From NCBI RefSeq assembly GCF_000758685.1, contig NZ_CP009286.1:4926001-4990000 (forward strand): a stretch of 64,000 nucleotides of DNA, given 5' to 3'. Below, piece by piece: positions 51,742 to 62,395 of this stretch (positions are counted from its first letter, which is position 1; each line of letters opens with the position of its first letter). The position numbers and the translations under genes are program-made. This DNA is from Paenibacillus stellifer. Its GTDB lineage: Bacteria; Bacillota; Bacilli; Paenibacillales; Paenibacillaceae. Under the pieces are notes generated by a model that saw nothing but the letters and a program-made list of their open reading frames with translations, had not been told where the DNA came from and searched no databases.

Positions 51742-53574
51742 TTACTCAACCGTCACGCTCTTCGCCAAATTTCTTGGCTTGTCGACATCATGGCCGAGGG
51801 CCAGGGAAGCGTAGTAAGCCAGCAATTGCGTGGTGACAATCGACAGGGCCGGAGTCAGCATCGGCAGCGTCTTCGGAATGGCAATGACCCGGTCAACCGA
51901 TTTCAGCAGGTCATTGACATGCTCCTGATGCGTGATGGCTAACACTTCGCCGCCGCGAGCCTTGACTTCCTTGATGTTGCTTACCGTCTTCTCCAGCACC
52001 GCTTCCTGGGTAGCCAACGCGATAACCGGTACGCCTTCTTCAATCAGCGCGAGAGTACCGTGTTTCAACTCACCTGCCGCATAAGCTTCGGAGTGGATAT
52101 AGGAGATTTCCTTCAGCTTGAGGGAGCTCTCCTGCGCAACGGCATAATCGACACCGCGGCCGAGGTAGAACAGATGCTCATGCTTCGAAATGTGTTCAGC
52201 ATAAGCCTTGATGTCGTCCTTCTTCTCCAGAATGGATTCCACCTGCTCCGGCAGCGACTGCATAGCGGCCAGAATATGAGCGATTTCCTTCTCGGATTGC
52301 GTACCGCGAACCTCTGCCAAATACAGGGCAAAGAGTGCGAAGGCAATAATCTGGGAAGTATAAGCCTTGGTTGAAGCCACGGCGATTTCGGGTCCAGCCA
52401 GCGTCACGAGAACATCGTCCGCTTCACGAGCAATGGAGCTGCCGACCACGTTGGTGATAGCAAGCACATGCGCGCCGTTGGCATGGCCTTCACGAAGGGC
52501 AGCCAGTGTATCGGCCGTTTCGCCCGATTGGCTGACTACGATTACCAGCGTCTCCGGCGTCACGATTGGCGAGCGATAGCGGTATTCCGAAGCGATATCA
52601 TTCTCTACCGGAATGCGAGCCAGCGATTCGATCAGATTGCGTCCGACCAGACCGGCATGGTAGGCCGTTCCGCAGGCGACGATCTGAACGTTCTTGATAT
52701 TCTTGATCTGCTCTTCGGTCATCTTAAGCTCGGGCAGAATCACCTTCGTGCCTTCCGGATTCATGCGTCCCAGCATGGTGTCGCGGTAAGCCTTCGGCTG
52801 TTCATGGATCTCTTTCAGCATGAAATGCTCATAGCCGCCTTTTTCCGCGGTTACCGCATCCCAATCGACAGTAATCATTTCCCGAGAAATAAAGTTGCCT
52901 TCAATCGTCATCAGTTCGACAGCATCTCTTGACAATACAGCCATTTCGCCGTCGTTCAGGATGTACACGTTACGGGTGTATTCCAACAGAGCGGGAATGT
53001 CCGAACCAATGAAATTCTCGCCATCGCCCAAACCGATAATCAGCGGGCTGGCTTGACGAACGGCAACCAGTTTATCCGGCTCATATTCCGTCAGAACGCC
53101 CAGTGCGAACGCGCCGCGCATGAATTGGATCGCTTTTTGCACAGCCTTGACGATGTCACCATCATACTCGCGAGCGATAAGATGGGAGATAACCTCGGTG
53201 TCCGTTTCAGAGCTGAAATGACGGCCTTCCGCCATCAATTGCTCCTTGAGCTCCAGATAATTTTCGATGATGCCGTTATGAACGACAGAGAATTTATGAG
53301 TCTCATCCGTATGCGGATGCGAGTTCGCGTCCGAAGGCTTGCCATGTGTAGCCCAGCGCGTATGTCCGATGCCGGCGCTGCCGACCAGCGGATGGCCCTC
53401 CAGCTTGTTCTCCAGGTTAGCCAGGCGTCCGAGCGATTTCACGATCTGCAATCCGTCTTTCGTGAACACAGCGATGCCAGCCGAATCGTAACCGCGGTAC
53501 TCCAGCTTCTTCAGACCTTCCACCAGGATTCCCTGCGAATTCTGATTACCGATATATCCTACAATACCACACAT
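51742..53574 (-). CDS. glmS: Glutamine--fructose-6-phosphate aminotransferase
   Basis: 610 residues from ATG 53574, which gives the mature N-terminal Cys nucleophile (MCGIVGYIGNQ). The glutaminase domain (LEYRGYDSAGIAV; GHTRWATHGKPSDANSHPHT) is followed by two SIS isomerase domains (ACGTAYHAGLVGRN; VSQSGETADTLAALR) and the C-terminal KPRNLAKSVTVE. It makes glucosamine 6-phosphate, the entry to peptidoglycan precursors. A longer reading to 53676 would add 34 residues that bury the catalytic Cys. The leader holds a glmS ribozyme, so GlcN6P represses the gene. Confidence 0.96.
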   Translation of the reverse strand: MCGIVGYIGNQNSQGILVEGLKKLEYRGYDSAGIAVFTKDGLQIVKSLGRLANLENKLEGHPLVGSAGIGHTRWATHGKPSDANSHPHTDETHKFSVVHNGIIENYLELKEQLMAEGRHFSSETDTEVISHLIAREYDGDIVKAVQKAIQFMRGAFALGVLTEYEPDKLVAVRQASPLIIGLGDGENFIGSDIPALLEYTRNVYILNDGEMAVLSRDAVELMTIEGNFISREMITVDWDAVTAEKGGYEHFMLKEIHEQPKAYRDTMLGRMNPEGTKVILPELKMTEEQIKNIKNVQIVACGTAYHAGLVGRNLIESLARIPVENDIASEYRYRSPIVTPETLVIVVSQSGETADTLAALREGHANGAHVLAITNVVGSSIAREADDVLVTLAGPEIAVASTKAYTSQIIAFALFALYLAEVRGTQSEKEIAHILAAMQSLPEQVESILEKKDDIKAYAEHISKHEHLFYLGRGVDYAVAQESSLKLKEISYIHSEAYAAGELKHGTLALIEEGVPVIALATQEAVLEKTVSNIKEVKARGGEVLAITHQEHVNDLLKSVDRVIAIPKTLPMLTPALSIVTTQLLAYYASLALGHDVDKPRNLAKSVTVE

Positions 53575-53789
53575 AAATAATTTCCCCCGTCCATTGGAAT
53601 ATAAATGAATGGCAGCATGAGGAAAGAAACGTGCCGTGCGGCATGTTTTGAGAAAAAGCAAATATTCTGTTGTCAATGCTCAACAAAATAACCTGTCAAA
53701 TGTAATAACTCACAATTGGAAATGCACAGTCTTTCGCTCTGCCGCACGCAGATGATCTTCTTCCGTCATGCATACCCAAAGATAAGTCC

Positions 53790-54010
53790 GCATGTCATAC
53801 GCCCACAAAAGCGTTGTCTGAACGGTTGCCCTGTTCGTTTTCCGCTTCCGCTTACGGTCTGGCGCTGTACCGGGAGGTCCCCGCCGAACATTTCGAACAC
53901 CTCCACCTCGTCAGCTTGCTCTGCCGTGATCCGGTATCGCTAACGTCTGACTAACAGACGCCAAGATCATCCTTCTCCCCCGCGCAGCCTCAAGCTCTGG
54001 CGCTTACGTT
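53790..54010 (-). ncRNA. glmS ribozyme-riboswitch
   Basis: Minus strand. AAGCGCCAGAGCTTG at the 5' end carries the cleavage site just before G54003. The conserved core is TGACGAGGTGGAGGTGTTCG, then AAATGTTCGGCGG and GGACCTCCCGG (about 53871-53914), the double pseudoknot of the class, and the 3' part includes AGGGCAACCGTTCAGACAACG. On binding glucosamine 6-phosphate it cleaves its own mRNA. Ends are approximate; the leader from ribozyme to the glmS start is about 215 bases. Confidence 0.92.
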
Positions 54011-54126
54011 GTGTGAACCTCACGACCCCCGCTTTCTCTTCCTGAATAAAGAACATAGTCTATTATATGCACGTACTGCCGCTTTGGCAAATGATTTACT
54101 CATGATGTCACATTTTTATTTAAAGA

Positions 54127-54158
54127 CCGGCCCTGCCCACCTCATCCAAGCAGGACCG
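54127..54158 (-). terminator. Probable terminator after glmM
   Basis: CGGTCCTGC pairs with GCAGGGCCGG with one bulge; the minus-strand tail is TCTTTAAAT. It lies 17 bases past the glmM stop, between glmM and the glmS ribozyme. Confidence 0.5.
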
Positions 54159-54174
54159 TAACATGATTATATGA

Positions 54175-55515
54175 TTAGACCAGCTCGCGCTGAACAACTT
54201 CCACAATTTGGCCGACAAAAAGATCCAGCTCTTCCTTGACCGGCCCCTCCGCCATCACGCGGATCAGCGGCTCCGTACCGGAAGGACGCACCAGCACCCG
54301 GCCGTTCGAGCCCAGCTTGCCCTCTACATCCGAGATTGCCGCTTCGATAGCCGTGTTATTCGGGTAGTTGCTCTTATCCTGTACACGGACGTTGACGAGC
54401 ACCTGAGGGTATTTGGTCATCATCGTTTTGAGCTCGCTCAGCTTCTTTCCGGAAGCGAGCAGCGTATCCACCAGTTGGATTGCAGTCAGAATGCCGTCTC
54501 CCGTCGTATTGTAATCGAGAAAAATAACATGGCCCGATTGCTCTCCGCCCAGGTTATAGCCGCCGCGCCGCATTTCTTCCATGACGTAACGGTCGCCGAC
54601 CGCTGTCTTGGCCGTCTTCAAGGACAGCTTCTCCGTTGCTTTGTAAAAGCCGATGTTGCTCATGACCGTCGACACGATCGTGCCGTCCTTCAGCTTGCCG
54701 GTGCGGTTCATCGCATCACCGCAGATGCACAGAATGAAGTCTCCGTCGATCTCCTCGCCCTTGTCATCGATGGCGATCAGACGGTCGGCATCGCCGTCAA
54801 AGGCCAGCCCCAGATCAGCTCCGAGACGAAGCACTTCACCGCGAAGCTTCTCGGGATGGGTGGAACCGAATCCGTCGTTAATATTGAGCCCGTCCGGCTC
54901 CGCGCCAATCGCATGAACCTCGGCGCCCAACTCCTTGAAGAGCTTCGGAGCCAGCTCATAAGCCGCTCCATGCGCGCAGTCCAGAACGACCTTGAGGCCT
55001 TCGAAGCGGTGGGAAATCGTCGTCTTCAAATGATTGAGATAGTCATATTTCGACTCGGCATCCACCTTCACCGTGCCCAGGCCGGACCCGATCGGACGAG
55101 GAAGCTCGTCAATCTCTGCATCCATTAATTCTTCAATGCGCAGCTCGGTTTCATCTGAAAGCTTGAAGCCGTCTGCACCGAAGAACTTGATACCATTATC
55201 TTCAACCGGATTATGGGAGGCTGAGATCATAACCCCTGCGTCCGCTTTGAGCAGACGCGTAATGTAGGCAACGGCCGGCGTTGTCACAACGCCCAGACGG
55301 ATGACTTCCGCTCCGATGGACAGCATGCCTGCCACGAGCGCCGATTCCAGCAGCGGACCGGAAATCCGCGTGTCCATTCCGATGACCACCTTGGGCTTCT
55401 CTACATTGCCTGTTAATACATATCCCCCGCAGCGTCCGATGCTGTATGCCATCTCCGCTGTCAGTTCACGATTCGCGACTCCCCGAACACCGTCGGTTCC
55501 AAAATACTTACCCAT
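54175..55515 (-). CDS. glmM: Phosphoglucosamine mutase
   Basis: 446 residues. N-terminal [14 protein letters not shown], phospho-Ser loop [20 protein letters not shown] (Ser near residue 100), metal loop [13 protein letters not shown] and C-terminal [16 protein letters not shown]. It converts glucosamine 6-phosphate to glucosamine 1-phosphate. It stands downstream of cdaR as in B. subtilis; CdaA, CdaR and GlmM are known to form a complex that tunes c-di-AMP synthesis. Confidence 0.97.
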   Translation of the reverse strand: MGKYFGTDGVRGVANRELTAEMAYSIGRCGGYVLTGNVEKPKVVIGMDTRISGPLLESALVAGMLSIGAEVIRLGVVTTPAVAYITRLLKADAGVMISASHNPVEDNGIKFFGADGFKLSDETELRIEELMDAEIDELPRPIGSGLGTVKVDAESKYDYLNHLKTTISHRFEGLKVVLDCAHGAAYELAPKLFKELGAEVHAIGAEPDGLNINDGFGSTHPEKLRGEVLRLGADLGLAFDGDADRLIAIDDKGEEIDGDFILCICGDAMNRTGKLKDGTIVSTVMSNIGFYKATEKLSLKTAKTAVGDRYVMEEMRRGGYNLGGEQSGHVIFLDYNTTGDGILTAIQLVDTLLASGKKLSELKTMMTKYPQVLVNVRVQDKSNYPNNTAIEAAISDVEGKLGSNGRVLVRPSGTEPLIRVMAEGPVKEELDLFVGQIVEVVQRELV

Positions 55516-55603
55516 TCTTGTCTGTTCTCCTTTGTTATGCTGCTACAGCTTAATATTCGTACTATATGATTTCAGGCCCGCGTCCGTTCGCCTTGGCAAA
55601 CGG

Positions 55604-57037
55604 CTATTGTACAGCTGGCTGTTCGGAAGCTTCTCCGACACCTTCATTGGTATTCTCAGGAGAAGCCGTTGCGGATGGCTGGGGCGAAGGCTCCGGATTA
55701 TCGCCTGGCGCGGAGACGCTGTCTTCACTTCCGGTAACGGGCTCAGCACTCGGCTGAGGCGACACGGTGACGGCAGGAGCGCCCTCCGGAGTAGGCGATG
55801 GCGAAGCGTAGGTAGCCGACGTTACTTTTACCGTCACTACCGGGGCTCCCGAACCGCTCAGCTCAATGAAGCTCGGCAGCGTCACTTTAACCGGAACATC
55901 GTGGTCCCCCGCCCCCAGACTGCTTACATCGGCTACCGCCTTGATATCGTCTTTTCTCAGCCCGTCCAGCAGAGAGCTTGCTCCGGACAGTGTAAGCGAT
56001 ATAGTGCGGCTGGAGGGGGCTGTAAGTATCGCTGACAAGCCGCTTGCAGCCCCTTCAACGGTTACCGGGATATCCGAAATCGTCCTCTCTGCCACCTCGG
56101 AAGCGACGACCGCGACCTTTATCGTCTTCGGCGCCACCTCGCTGACGCCTTCCGGAGGCTTAAGCTCCAGCTCGACCGTCGTCGTTCCAGCCGATTTGAC
56201 CGTCCCCAGATCGAGGGTAGCCTGATAGGAAGTAACGGCTTGAAGATCCTTCTCCTGCCCGTAGACGGTTATCTTGTCTGTCTCCGGCTTGACGCTTGAG
56301 AGCACCAGGGAATCCGGGAGACTCCCGGTATAACCGATGCTTAGCGGAACACTCTTGAACGGGAGCGTAACTGGCACGTCCACACTGACCGACGAAGGAT
56401 CAAGCTCCGCATCCTTGATTTCGCCGCCGTCTGCGTCATAAGCCGCCAGCTTCACTTTCTTGCCCGATACGGATTCATTCAGCCCATCCAGTTCGACGAC
56501 ACCCTGAACCTTGGCGACACTGGCCAGCTCGCTTGCGGGGAGCGTAACCTTCACGGTTGAAGGCTCCGTAACCGGCGTTCCCGCCTGATAGCCTGCCGCC
56601 GGCGTTCCCTTGGTTACTACTGTAACGGGAAAAGACTTCTCACTCCGTTCCTCGATATGCACATGCACTTCAGCGGGATCGATCGAGATCAGCTGCACAC
56701 CGCGCGGCAGCGAATACTTGAGCGAGACGGTAGCCGTACCCGGCTCCACATGGCTCAGGTCCAGCGTGACCTTATAATTGTCAGAGAAGAGGTAGGTCAG
56801 ATCGTTGCTCTTGCCCATAACCTCCAAGCGGACGCTGTCGGCATCCTTTTCCAGGACGTATTTATCTTCATCCAGTCCGGTTTGTTGAATCGGAACGTTC
56901 TCGATAATCCGGGTCTCCATCCGGGCGGTCGTCTGTGTAGTCGAAGCGGTATCGATATGAACCATTGTCCACAAAATAATACTCAAGGCAAGGGCGAGCA
57001 CCTTGTTGAAATTGTTGTTGTTCATCCATTTATCCAT
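55604..57037 (-). CDS. cdaR: CdaA regulator CdaR (YbbR domains)
   Basis: 477 residues. One N-terminal membrane anchor (KVLALALSIILWTMVHI, near 10-26) and an extracellular part with about four YbbR repeats (VTVVTKGTPAAGYQAGTP; VPLSIGYTGSLPDSLVL; ISDIPVTVEGAASGLSA). The last 70 residues are a Pro/Ser/Glu-rich tail (SPSPTPEGAPAVTVSPQPS). CdaR controls the diadenylate cyclase CdaA. The start overlaps the 3' end of cdaA by 8 bases. Confidence 0.93.
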   Translation of the reverse strand: MDKWMNNNNFNKVLALALSIILWTMVHIDTASTTQTTARMETRIIENVPIQQTGLDEDKYVLEKDADSVRLEVMGKSNDLTYLFSDNYKVTLDLSHVEPGTATVSLKYSLPRGVQLISIDPAEVHVHIEERSEKSFPVTVVTKGTPAAGYQAGTPVTEPSTVKVTLPASELASVAKVQGVVELDGLNESVSGKKVKLAAYDADGGEIKDAELDPSSVSVDVPVTLPFKSVPLSIGYTGSLPDSLVLSSVKPETDKITVYGQEKDLQAVTSYQATLDLGTVKSAGTTTVELELKPPEGVSEVAPKTIKVAVVASEVAERTISDIPVTVEGAASGLSAILTAPSSRTISLTLSGASSLLDGLRKDDIKAVADVSSLGAGDHDVPVKVTLPSFIELSGSGAPVVTVKVTSATYASPSPTPEGAPAVTVSPQPSAEPVTGSEDSVSAPGDNPEPSPQPSATASPENTNEGVGEASEQPAVQ

Positions 57038-57857
57038 TGTTTCCGCCCCTCCACTTCCAGAAGGCGCCCCGCTTCTCCGACAGCGTAGACCGGGCCCGAA
57101 GCTCTTCGTACAGTTTGGAAATCAATGACTCTTCCTTAATATCCCGGACCACCTGGCCATTGATTGCCAGCGAGATCTGTCCGGTCTCCTCCGATACGAT
57201 GACGGATATGGAGTCCGTTACCTCGGTAATGCCGATACCCGCCCGGTGGCGTGTCCCCAGCTCCTTGCTGATAAAAGGATTCTCCGACAGCGGCAAGTAG
57301 CAGGCCGCCGCCGCAATCTGGTTGCCCTGCATGATCAGCGCTCCGTCATGAAGCGGTGTATTCGGAATAAATATATTGATCAGCAGTTCGGAGCTTACAT
57401 GAGAATGCATAGGGATGCCCGACTCCTTGTATTCATTCAGGCCGGTCTCCCGTTCGAACACGATTAATGCCCCTATTTTTCTCCGTGCTAAATAATTTAC
57501 GGCTTTAATCACTTCTCCGATTAATTTGCTGACCTCCTCATCGTTCTCCGGCCCACGGCCAAAGAACTTCCCGCGGCCAAGCTGCTCCAGCCCACGGCGA
57601 AGCTCCGGCTGAAAGATGATGAAGACAGCCAGCACCCCGAAGGTGAACATCTGGTTCATCAACCATTTTAACGTATAGAGATCAAAGAGCGTGCTGAACG
57701 CCCAGATAAGGAACAGTACAAAAATCCCCTTCAGAAGCTGAATCGCACGGGTACCGCGGACCATGTTCAGCACTTGGTATATGATATAGCTGACGATCAG
57801 GATATCGATGACATCCTTTATCGACTCTTTCCAGGTCAGGTCCGTAAAATAGCTCAT
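57030..57857 (-). CDS. cdaA: Diadenylate cyclase CdaA
   Basis: 275 residues. Three membrane segments in the first 75 residues, then the DAC (DisA_N) domain with the two catalytic motifs: DGA in PLHDGALIMQ (near residue 173) and RHR in GTRHRAGIGITEVTD (near 204). It makes the essential second messenger c-di-AMP from two ATP. It is coupled to cdaR and followed by glmM. A terminator separates it from rsiW upstream, so it may have its own promoter. Confidence 0.95.
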   Translation of the reverse strand: MSYFTDLTWKESIKDVIDILIVSYIIYQVLNMVRGTRAIQLLKGIFVLFLIWAFSTLFDLYTLKWLMNQMFTFGVLAVFIIFQPELRRGLEQLGRGKFFGRGPENDEEVSKLIGEVIKAVNYLARRKIGALIVFERETGLNEYKESGIPMHSHVSSELLINIFIPNTPLHDGALIMQGNQIAAAACYLPLSENPFISKELGTRHRAGIGITEVTDSISVIVSEETGQISLAINGQVVRDIKEESLISKLYEELRARSTLSEKRGAFWKWRGGNNG

Positions 57858-58056
57858 CGCTTAAAACCCCCATCACTTCATATTAGCCGGGTTTATGTAA
57901 AAGTTCTGTTAATTGTGTAACATATCTAGGTTATAACGTTCACGTTCATGATGCAAGTTTAGGCCAGTCCAGTGCCTGATCGGAATATTTTGCCTGAAAA
58001 AGGGGAATCTCATCCACCTTATTTGTAAATGAAAGTAAGCCTGAACGACCAAAAAA

Positions 58057-58088
58057 GCGCCGTCTTTTCCCTTGAGAAAAAGAGGCGC
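58057..58088 (-). terminator. Intrinsic terminator after rsiW
   Basis: GCGCC/GGCGC with an inner CTTTT/AAAAG pairing; on the minus strand the tail is TTTTTTGG. It lies between rsiW and cdaA, so read-through is limited. Confidence 0.75.
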
Positions 58089-58119
58089 GGCATCCCGTTA
58101 TGTACGACGGCCGCCCCCC

Positions 58120-58737
58120 TTAGCGGTAGGCGACGTCGGTGAACATATTGGTAACTTTATACCAAATCCAGCTGAGCGCTTGGTCTATGCTTTTGACCTG
58201 CCCGGAAATATGGGCGGTGGACGCCTGGTAGAGCGAGCCGTCGATCACGGTCACATCCCCGTTGACTTCCCCGTATACCTGAGTCTTGCCGTTCTCGACC
58301 GTAAGGTTTCCGGATACCTTCTTGCCGGAAGGGACGATAACGGTATCTCCCTGGATCACAACCTGGTCCAGGTCATTGCCTTTGACGACCAGTTGCCCGT
58401 TATCCTGGTTCCACACGGTGAGCGAGCTCATCAGCATGACCAGCAGAAACACGGAGGCGGCTGTGAGAGCCGGATGACGCTTCACCCAAGCGATAAATCG
58501 TCTTTCCTTCTTGGAGGACGGCAGAGCGCCCATAATGCGTCCTATCAGGTCATCCGAGGCTGCGGGAGGCTGATGCATCAAGGAGAACAGCAGCATATCC
58601 GTCTGTTCCAGTTCCTTGAACTTCGCTCGGCAATCCGTACAGGATAGAAGATGCTCCTTCAAGTCCCGCTGCTGCTGCTGGGGCAAGTCGTCGTCCAGGT
58701 AATCATGCATCATAGAGACGGCCAGTTTGCATTCCAT
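58120..58737 (-). CDS. rsiW: Anti-sigma-W factor RsiW-like
   Basis: 205 residues. The N-terminal zinc anti-sigma domain has HLLSCTDCRAKF (HXXXCXXC), one membrane segment (LTAASVFLLVMLMSSLTVW, near residue 95) and an extracellular part whose glycine-spaced strands (GNLTVENGKTQVYGEVNGDV) look bactofilin-like. It holds SigW until regulated proteolysis. Start ATG 58737 is chosen because AAAGGA lies 9 bases before it; the ATG at 58755 has none. It follows sigW as in B. subtilis. Confidence 0.87.
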   Translation of the reverse strand: MECKLAVSMMHDYLDDDLPQQQQRDLKEHLLSCTDCRAKFKELEQTDMLLFSLMHQPPAASDDLIGRIMGALPSSKKERRFIAWVKRHPALTAASVFLLVMLMSSLTVWNQDNGQLVVKGNDLDQVVIQGDTVIVPSGKKVSGNLTVENGKTQVYGEVNGDVTVIDGSLYQASTAHISGQVKSIDQALSWIWYKVTNMFTDVAYR

Positions 58738-58856
58738 AGGAGCCAATCCTTTCATCGTGCTATTTCATAGAGCCTCATGCACCCCCGGGTGCACAAGACC
58801 ATCTTAACTTTCATACGTATCAGGTTAATCCGAGTTTCACAAAAATGCGGAGTCCG

Positions 58857-59423
58857 CTACATTCGCGGCCCTAATTTTTTGCGCAAAAATTCACGGCCCC
58901 GATGCACCCGTGTCTTGATTGTCGTTACCGGCATATCGAGCACGTCGCTGATTTCCTGAAGCGATAAATCCTGCAAATACCTTAATATCATCACTGATCG
59001 GTATTTGACCGGCAATTCATCGATCGCCTGATAAATCGTACTCTGCGTCTCTGACAGCAGCAGCTCCGTCTCCGGCGTAACGTTATCGCTCGGAATCAGG
59101 GAATAGCCGTCCGTTCCTTCCTGGTCGCCAAGTTCCGCATCCAGCGAATAAGTAGGTCTTCGCTTTCGGAGCCGGTCGATGCAGAGATTGGTCGCGATCC
59201 GGTAGATCCAGGTCGAGAACTTCTGTTTCTCATCGTAGCGGTCCAGATTGCGGTAGACGCGAAGAAACGTCTCCTGGACAATATCCTCCGCTTCATGGCG
59301 GTTATTCAGCATCCGGTAGCCCAGATGATAAATTTTGTCTTTATATAATTCGACAAGCTCGGCAAATGCCCGCTGGTCGCCCTTCAGGGCGAGCTTAGTC
59401 AATCGGCCTTCCAAATTATCCAC
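58857..59423 (-). CDS. sigW: RNA polymerase ECF sigma factor SigW
   Basis: 188 residues: region 2 (ELVELYKDKIYHLGYRMLNN; HEAEDIVQETFLRVYRNLDR) and region 4 (ELPVKYRSVMILRYLQDLSL; DVLDMPVTTIKTRVHRGREF). Length, linker and downstream anti-sigma gene match SigW of Bacillota, which answers to envelope stress and antibiotics. The start is GTG at 59423 with GGGGG about 9 bases before it. I could not find a clear TGAAAC/CGTA promoter upstream to show autoregulation. Confidence 0.92.
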   Translation of the reverse strand: MDNLEGRLTKLALKGDQRAFAELVELYKDKIYHLGYRMLNNRHEAEDIVQETFLRVYRNLDRYDEKQKFSTWIYRIATNLCIDRLRKRRPTYSLDAELGDQEGTDGYSLIPSDNVTPETELLLSETQSTIYQAIDELPVKYRSVMILRYLQDLSLQEISDVLDMPVTTIKTRVHRGREFLRKKLGPRM

Positions 59424-59556
59424 CAGTTAATTCCCCCAGACTTGCCGCCCAGGCATGTCTGAGCAACACCCGGAATCACGGTACAAGTATCTAAATCGTA
59501 ATTCAACGGCTCTTAAAAATCAAGACTTTACCGGGACAAATCGGAGAAGCCAAAAA

Positions 59557-59584
59557 GCCCGCCCTCCCATACAGGAAGGCGGGC
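59557..59584 (-). terminator. Intrinsic terminator after ppc
   Basis: GCCCGCC/GGCGGGC stem extended by TCC/GGA, minus-strand tail TTTTTGG; 19 bases past the ppc stop codon. Confidence 0.88.
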
Positions 59585-59602
59585 ATGTAGAGCCGCAAGC
59601 AA

Positions 59603-62395
59603 TCAGCCGGTATTCCGGAGGCCCGCAGCAATTCCGTTGATCGTGAGCAGCACCTCGCGCAGAAGCTCAGGATCATCCTGCTCCTGTTCGCGCAGCGCCC
59701 GAAGCTCCGTAAGAAGCTGAACCTGCAAATAGCTAAGAGGATCGACATAAGGATTCCGCAGCCGGATGGACTCCTGGATGACCGGAACGTTGTCCAGAAT
59801 ATCCTGCTGCCCTGTAATCTTCAGGATGAGCTCGGAGGTCAGACGGAATTCCTGTTCGATCTGTCCGTAAATCCGTCTGCGGGCCTCTTCATTCTTGCCC
59901 ATTTCGGCATATTCCTTGGCGATGATAAGATCCGCCTTGGCAATCGCCATCTGGAGCGTATCAACCAGGCTTGTGAAGAAAGAGAAATGCTCATACATAT
60001 GCTGAAGAATCTTGAGATTCTCTTCCTTATTATCATAGAAGCTCTGCAGTCCCGTTCCCGCTGCATACCAGGCGGGCAGCAGATAGCGGCTCTGTGTCCA
60101 GGAGAATACCCACGGAATCGCCCGCAGATCCTCGAAGCGGTCGCTGTTCTTGCGCTTCGAAGGACGGGAGCCGATATTCAGCTCGCCGATTTCCGGAAGC
60201 GGCGTGGATTCCTTGAAGAAGCTCAGGAAATCCGGATCGCGGAAGATCAGATCCTGATACTTGTTCAGCGACACCTCGGAAATCTCCCGGCAGATTTCTT
60301 CCCATTTGTCCTCGTACAAATCACTGTGCGGCGTCCTAGCGTTGATCGCCGCGATCACGAGCGCCGAAGTGGCCTGCTCCAGGCTTCGGTAGGCAATACC
60401 CTTCATGGAGTAGCGGGAGGAAATAACCTCGCCCTGCTCCGTGATCTTGATTCCGCCACCGATGGTCGAAGCCGGCTGGGCAAGAATGCTGCGGTTCAGC
60501 GGCATGCCGCCTCTTCCGAGCGCTCCGCCGCGGCCATGGAAGAATTTCAGCTTGATGCCGAATTCGTCGGCCATCGCTGTCAGACCCTTCATGGCAATGC
60601 GCAGTTCCCAGTTGGCGGTAACCACGCCGCCGTCCTTGTTGCTGTCCGAGTAGCCCAGCATAATCTCCTGAAGATTGCTCATGGCTGTAACAGCTTGCCG
60701 GTAGACCGGAAGCCCGAAGATTCTGCGCATGATATCCGGAGCCGCATGAAGATCGTCGATCGTCTCGAACAGCGGAACGGCCTGAAGCGTGCAGGTGACG
60801 CTGCCGTCATTTTCCATACGGAACAATCCGACTTCCTTGGCGAATACCATAACCTCCAGAATATCGCTCGCGGCCTCAGCCATACTGATCAGGTAGCTGG
60901 TAATGCAGTTCTGTCCGTATTCCGTCTGCGCTGTATGAATGGTACGGTAGACGGCCAGGCACTCCTGCGTGCTCTCGCTGTACTCCTGATAAGGGGAGGT
61001 CAGCGGACGCGGATCATGCAGCAGCTTCTCCAGCAGCTCAATCTTCTCGTCCTCCGAAAGCTTGGAGTAGTCCGGCGTGATGTCCATTTTCGCCAAAATC
61101 TCTCTCATCGCATTCTCATGTTCCTGGCTGTGCTGACGGATGTCGAGCGTTGCGGTATGGAACCCAAACAACTCAACCTGGCGGACCAATTTCTTGATAT
61201 AGGTATCCGCAACATAATCGGCAAAGTGATGCCGCAGACTGCGGTCGATAATGTTCAAATCTTGGATAAGCTCGTCAGGCGATGCGTAACGTTCTAGCGA
61301 ACCCTTCTTCTCGTCGTCCAGCACGTTCTGTATCTTCGAGATCATGTAGCTGAGCTTAATCCGGTAAGGCTCGTTGGCGTTCCGCCACGCGTCTCCGCGC
61401 TCCAGCTTGATGATCGCCTTGTCTTTCTCGATCGATTCCAGCAGTTCCGGCGTTACCTTCACGATGCTGGTGCTGAAGCTCAGGTACTGAATCAGTTGGC
61501 GCATGATGCGCTGGTATTCCCGTACAGCCAGAATGCGCTGCAGTCTCAGCGTCTGGAGCGTTACCGACGAGGTCACCGAAGGATTGCCGTCACGGTCGCC
61601 GCCGATCCAGGAGCCAAACCGCAGATACGTCGGAACATGCCAATTCTGGCCCGGATAGTATTTGCTTAAACATCGCTCCAGTTCTTGATAGACGTCCGGC
61701 AACACATGGAAAATCGTCTCATGGAAGTAATACATCCCGTTCCGCACTTCGTCAAGCACCGTCGGCTTGCGGTCGCGCAGCTCATCAGTCTGCCAAAGCG
61801 TAATAACCTCGTTCAGCAGCTTCTCGCGAAGCTGTTCCCGTTCCCGGTAAGTCAGAGTCGGATCGTCCAGCCCCGTTACATCATCCGCAATCCGTTTATG
61901 GATATCCAGAATCGCCCGGCGCATCGCTTCCGTAGGATGAGCAGTCATGACCAGCTCCAGCGACAGGCCGTTTACGATCTCCCATACTTCCTTGGGGGAG
62001 AAATCCCGTACCCGCAGTTCCTGAATCGCGCTCTCGATGGACCCTGGCTGAACGGTTTCGCCCGCGGAGCGCTCGTAGTCTCTTTTGCGGCGAATCCGGT
62101 GGTTCTGCTCGGCGATATTCACCAGCTGAAAATAAATGGCAAAAGCCCGTATCACCTGGTGCCTGTTCTCCGAATCCAGGGAATTGATTAACTCCTTAAA
62201 TTCACTGTGCAGTTCAGGCAAGAACACTGAGCGCAACGATTTACTGGTTTCCCGGATTTTCTCCACGATCTCAAGCAGTTCATTTCCGCCTTGATGTACC
62301 AGAACCTCGCCCAAAATGTTCCCCAGGAACCGTACGTCTCGCCGCAGCAGGTTATTGGAGTTGACTTTGCCTGCGGTAGTCGTAAGTTCGGTCAT
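59603..62395 (-). CDS. ppc: Phosphoenolpyruvate carboxylase
   Basis: 930 residues. It carboxylates PEP to oxaloacetate, refilling the TCA cycle. Catalytic motifs: [20 protein letters not shown] (catalytic His), [19 protein letters not shown], the late [18 protein letters not shown] and [20 protein letters not shown], and the terminal RNTG. The ATG at 62395 gives a normal N-terminus ([15 protein letters not shown]) with a G-rich site before it; a reading to 62470 adds 25 unlikely residues. Stand-alone gene with its own terminator. Confidence 0.97.
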   Translation of the reverse strand: MTELTTTAGKVNSNNLLRRDVRFLGNILGEVLVHQGGNELLEIVEKIRETSKSLRSVFLPELHSEFKELINSLDSENRHQVIRAFAIYFQLVNIAEQNHRIRRKRDYERSAGETVQPGSIESAIQELRVRDFSPKEVWEIVNGLSLELVMTAHPTEAMRRAILDIHKRIADDVTGLDDPTLTYREREQLREKLLNEVITLWQTDELRDRKPTVLDEVRNGMYYFHETIFHVLPDVYQELERCLSKYYPGQNWHVPTYLRFGSWIGGDRDGNPSVTSSVTLQTLRLQRILAVREYQRIMRQLIQYLSFSTSIVKVTPELLESIEKDKAIIKLERGDAWRNANEPYRIKLSYMISKIQNVLDDEKKGSLERYASPDELIQDLNIIDRSLRHHFADYVADTYIKKLVRQVELFGFHTATLDIRQHSQEHENAMREILAKMDITPDYSKLSEDEKIELLEKLLHDPRPLTSPYQEYSESTQECLAVYRTIHTAQTEYGQNCITSYLISMAEAASDILEVMVFAKEVGLFRMENDGSVTCTLQAVPLFETIDDLHAAPDIMRRIFGLPVYRQAVTAMSNLQEIMLGYSDSNKDGGVVTANWELRIAMKGLTAMADEFGIKLKFFHGRGGALGRGGMPLNRSILAQPASTIGGGIKITEQGEVISSRYSMKGIAYRSLEQATSALVIAAINARTPHSDLYEDKWEEICREISEVSLNKYQDLIFRDPDFLSFFKESTPLPEIGELNIGSRPSKRKNSDRFEDLRAIPWVFSWTQSRYLLPAWYAAGTGLQSFYDNKEENLKILQHMYEHFSFFTSLVDTLQMAIAKADLIIAKEYAEMGKNEEARRRIYGQIEQEFRLTSELILKITGQQDILDNVPVIQESIRLRNPYVDPLSYLQVQLLTELRALREQEQDDPELLREVLLTINGIAAGLRNTG

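Noticed and set aside
59424..59560. SigW autoregulatory promoter
   Set aside because: No TGAAAC-N16-CGTA arrangement could be read upstream of sigW.
59987..61297. 436-codon plus-strand open frame
   Set aside because: Antisense of ppc; no recognisable protein.
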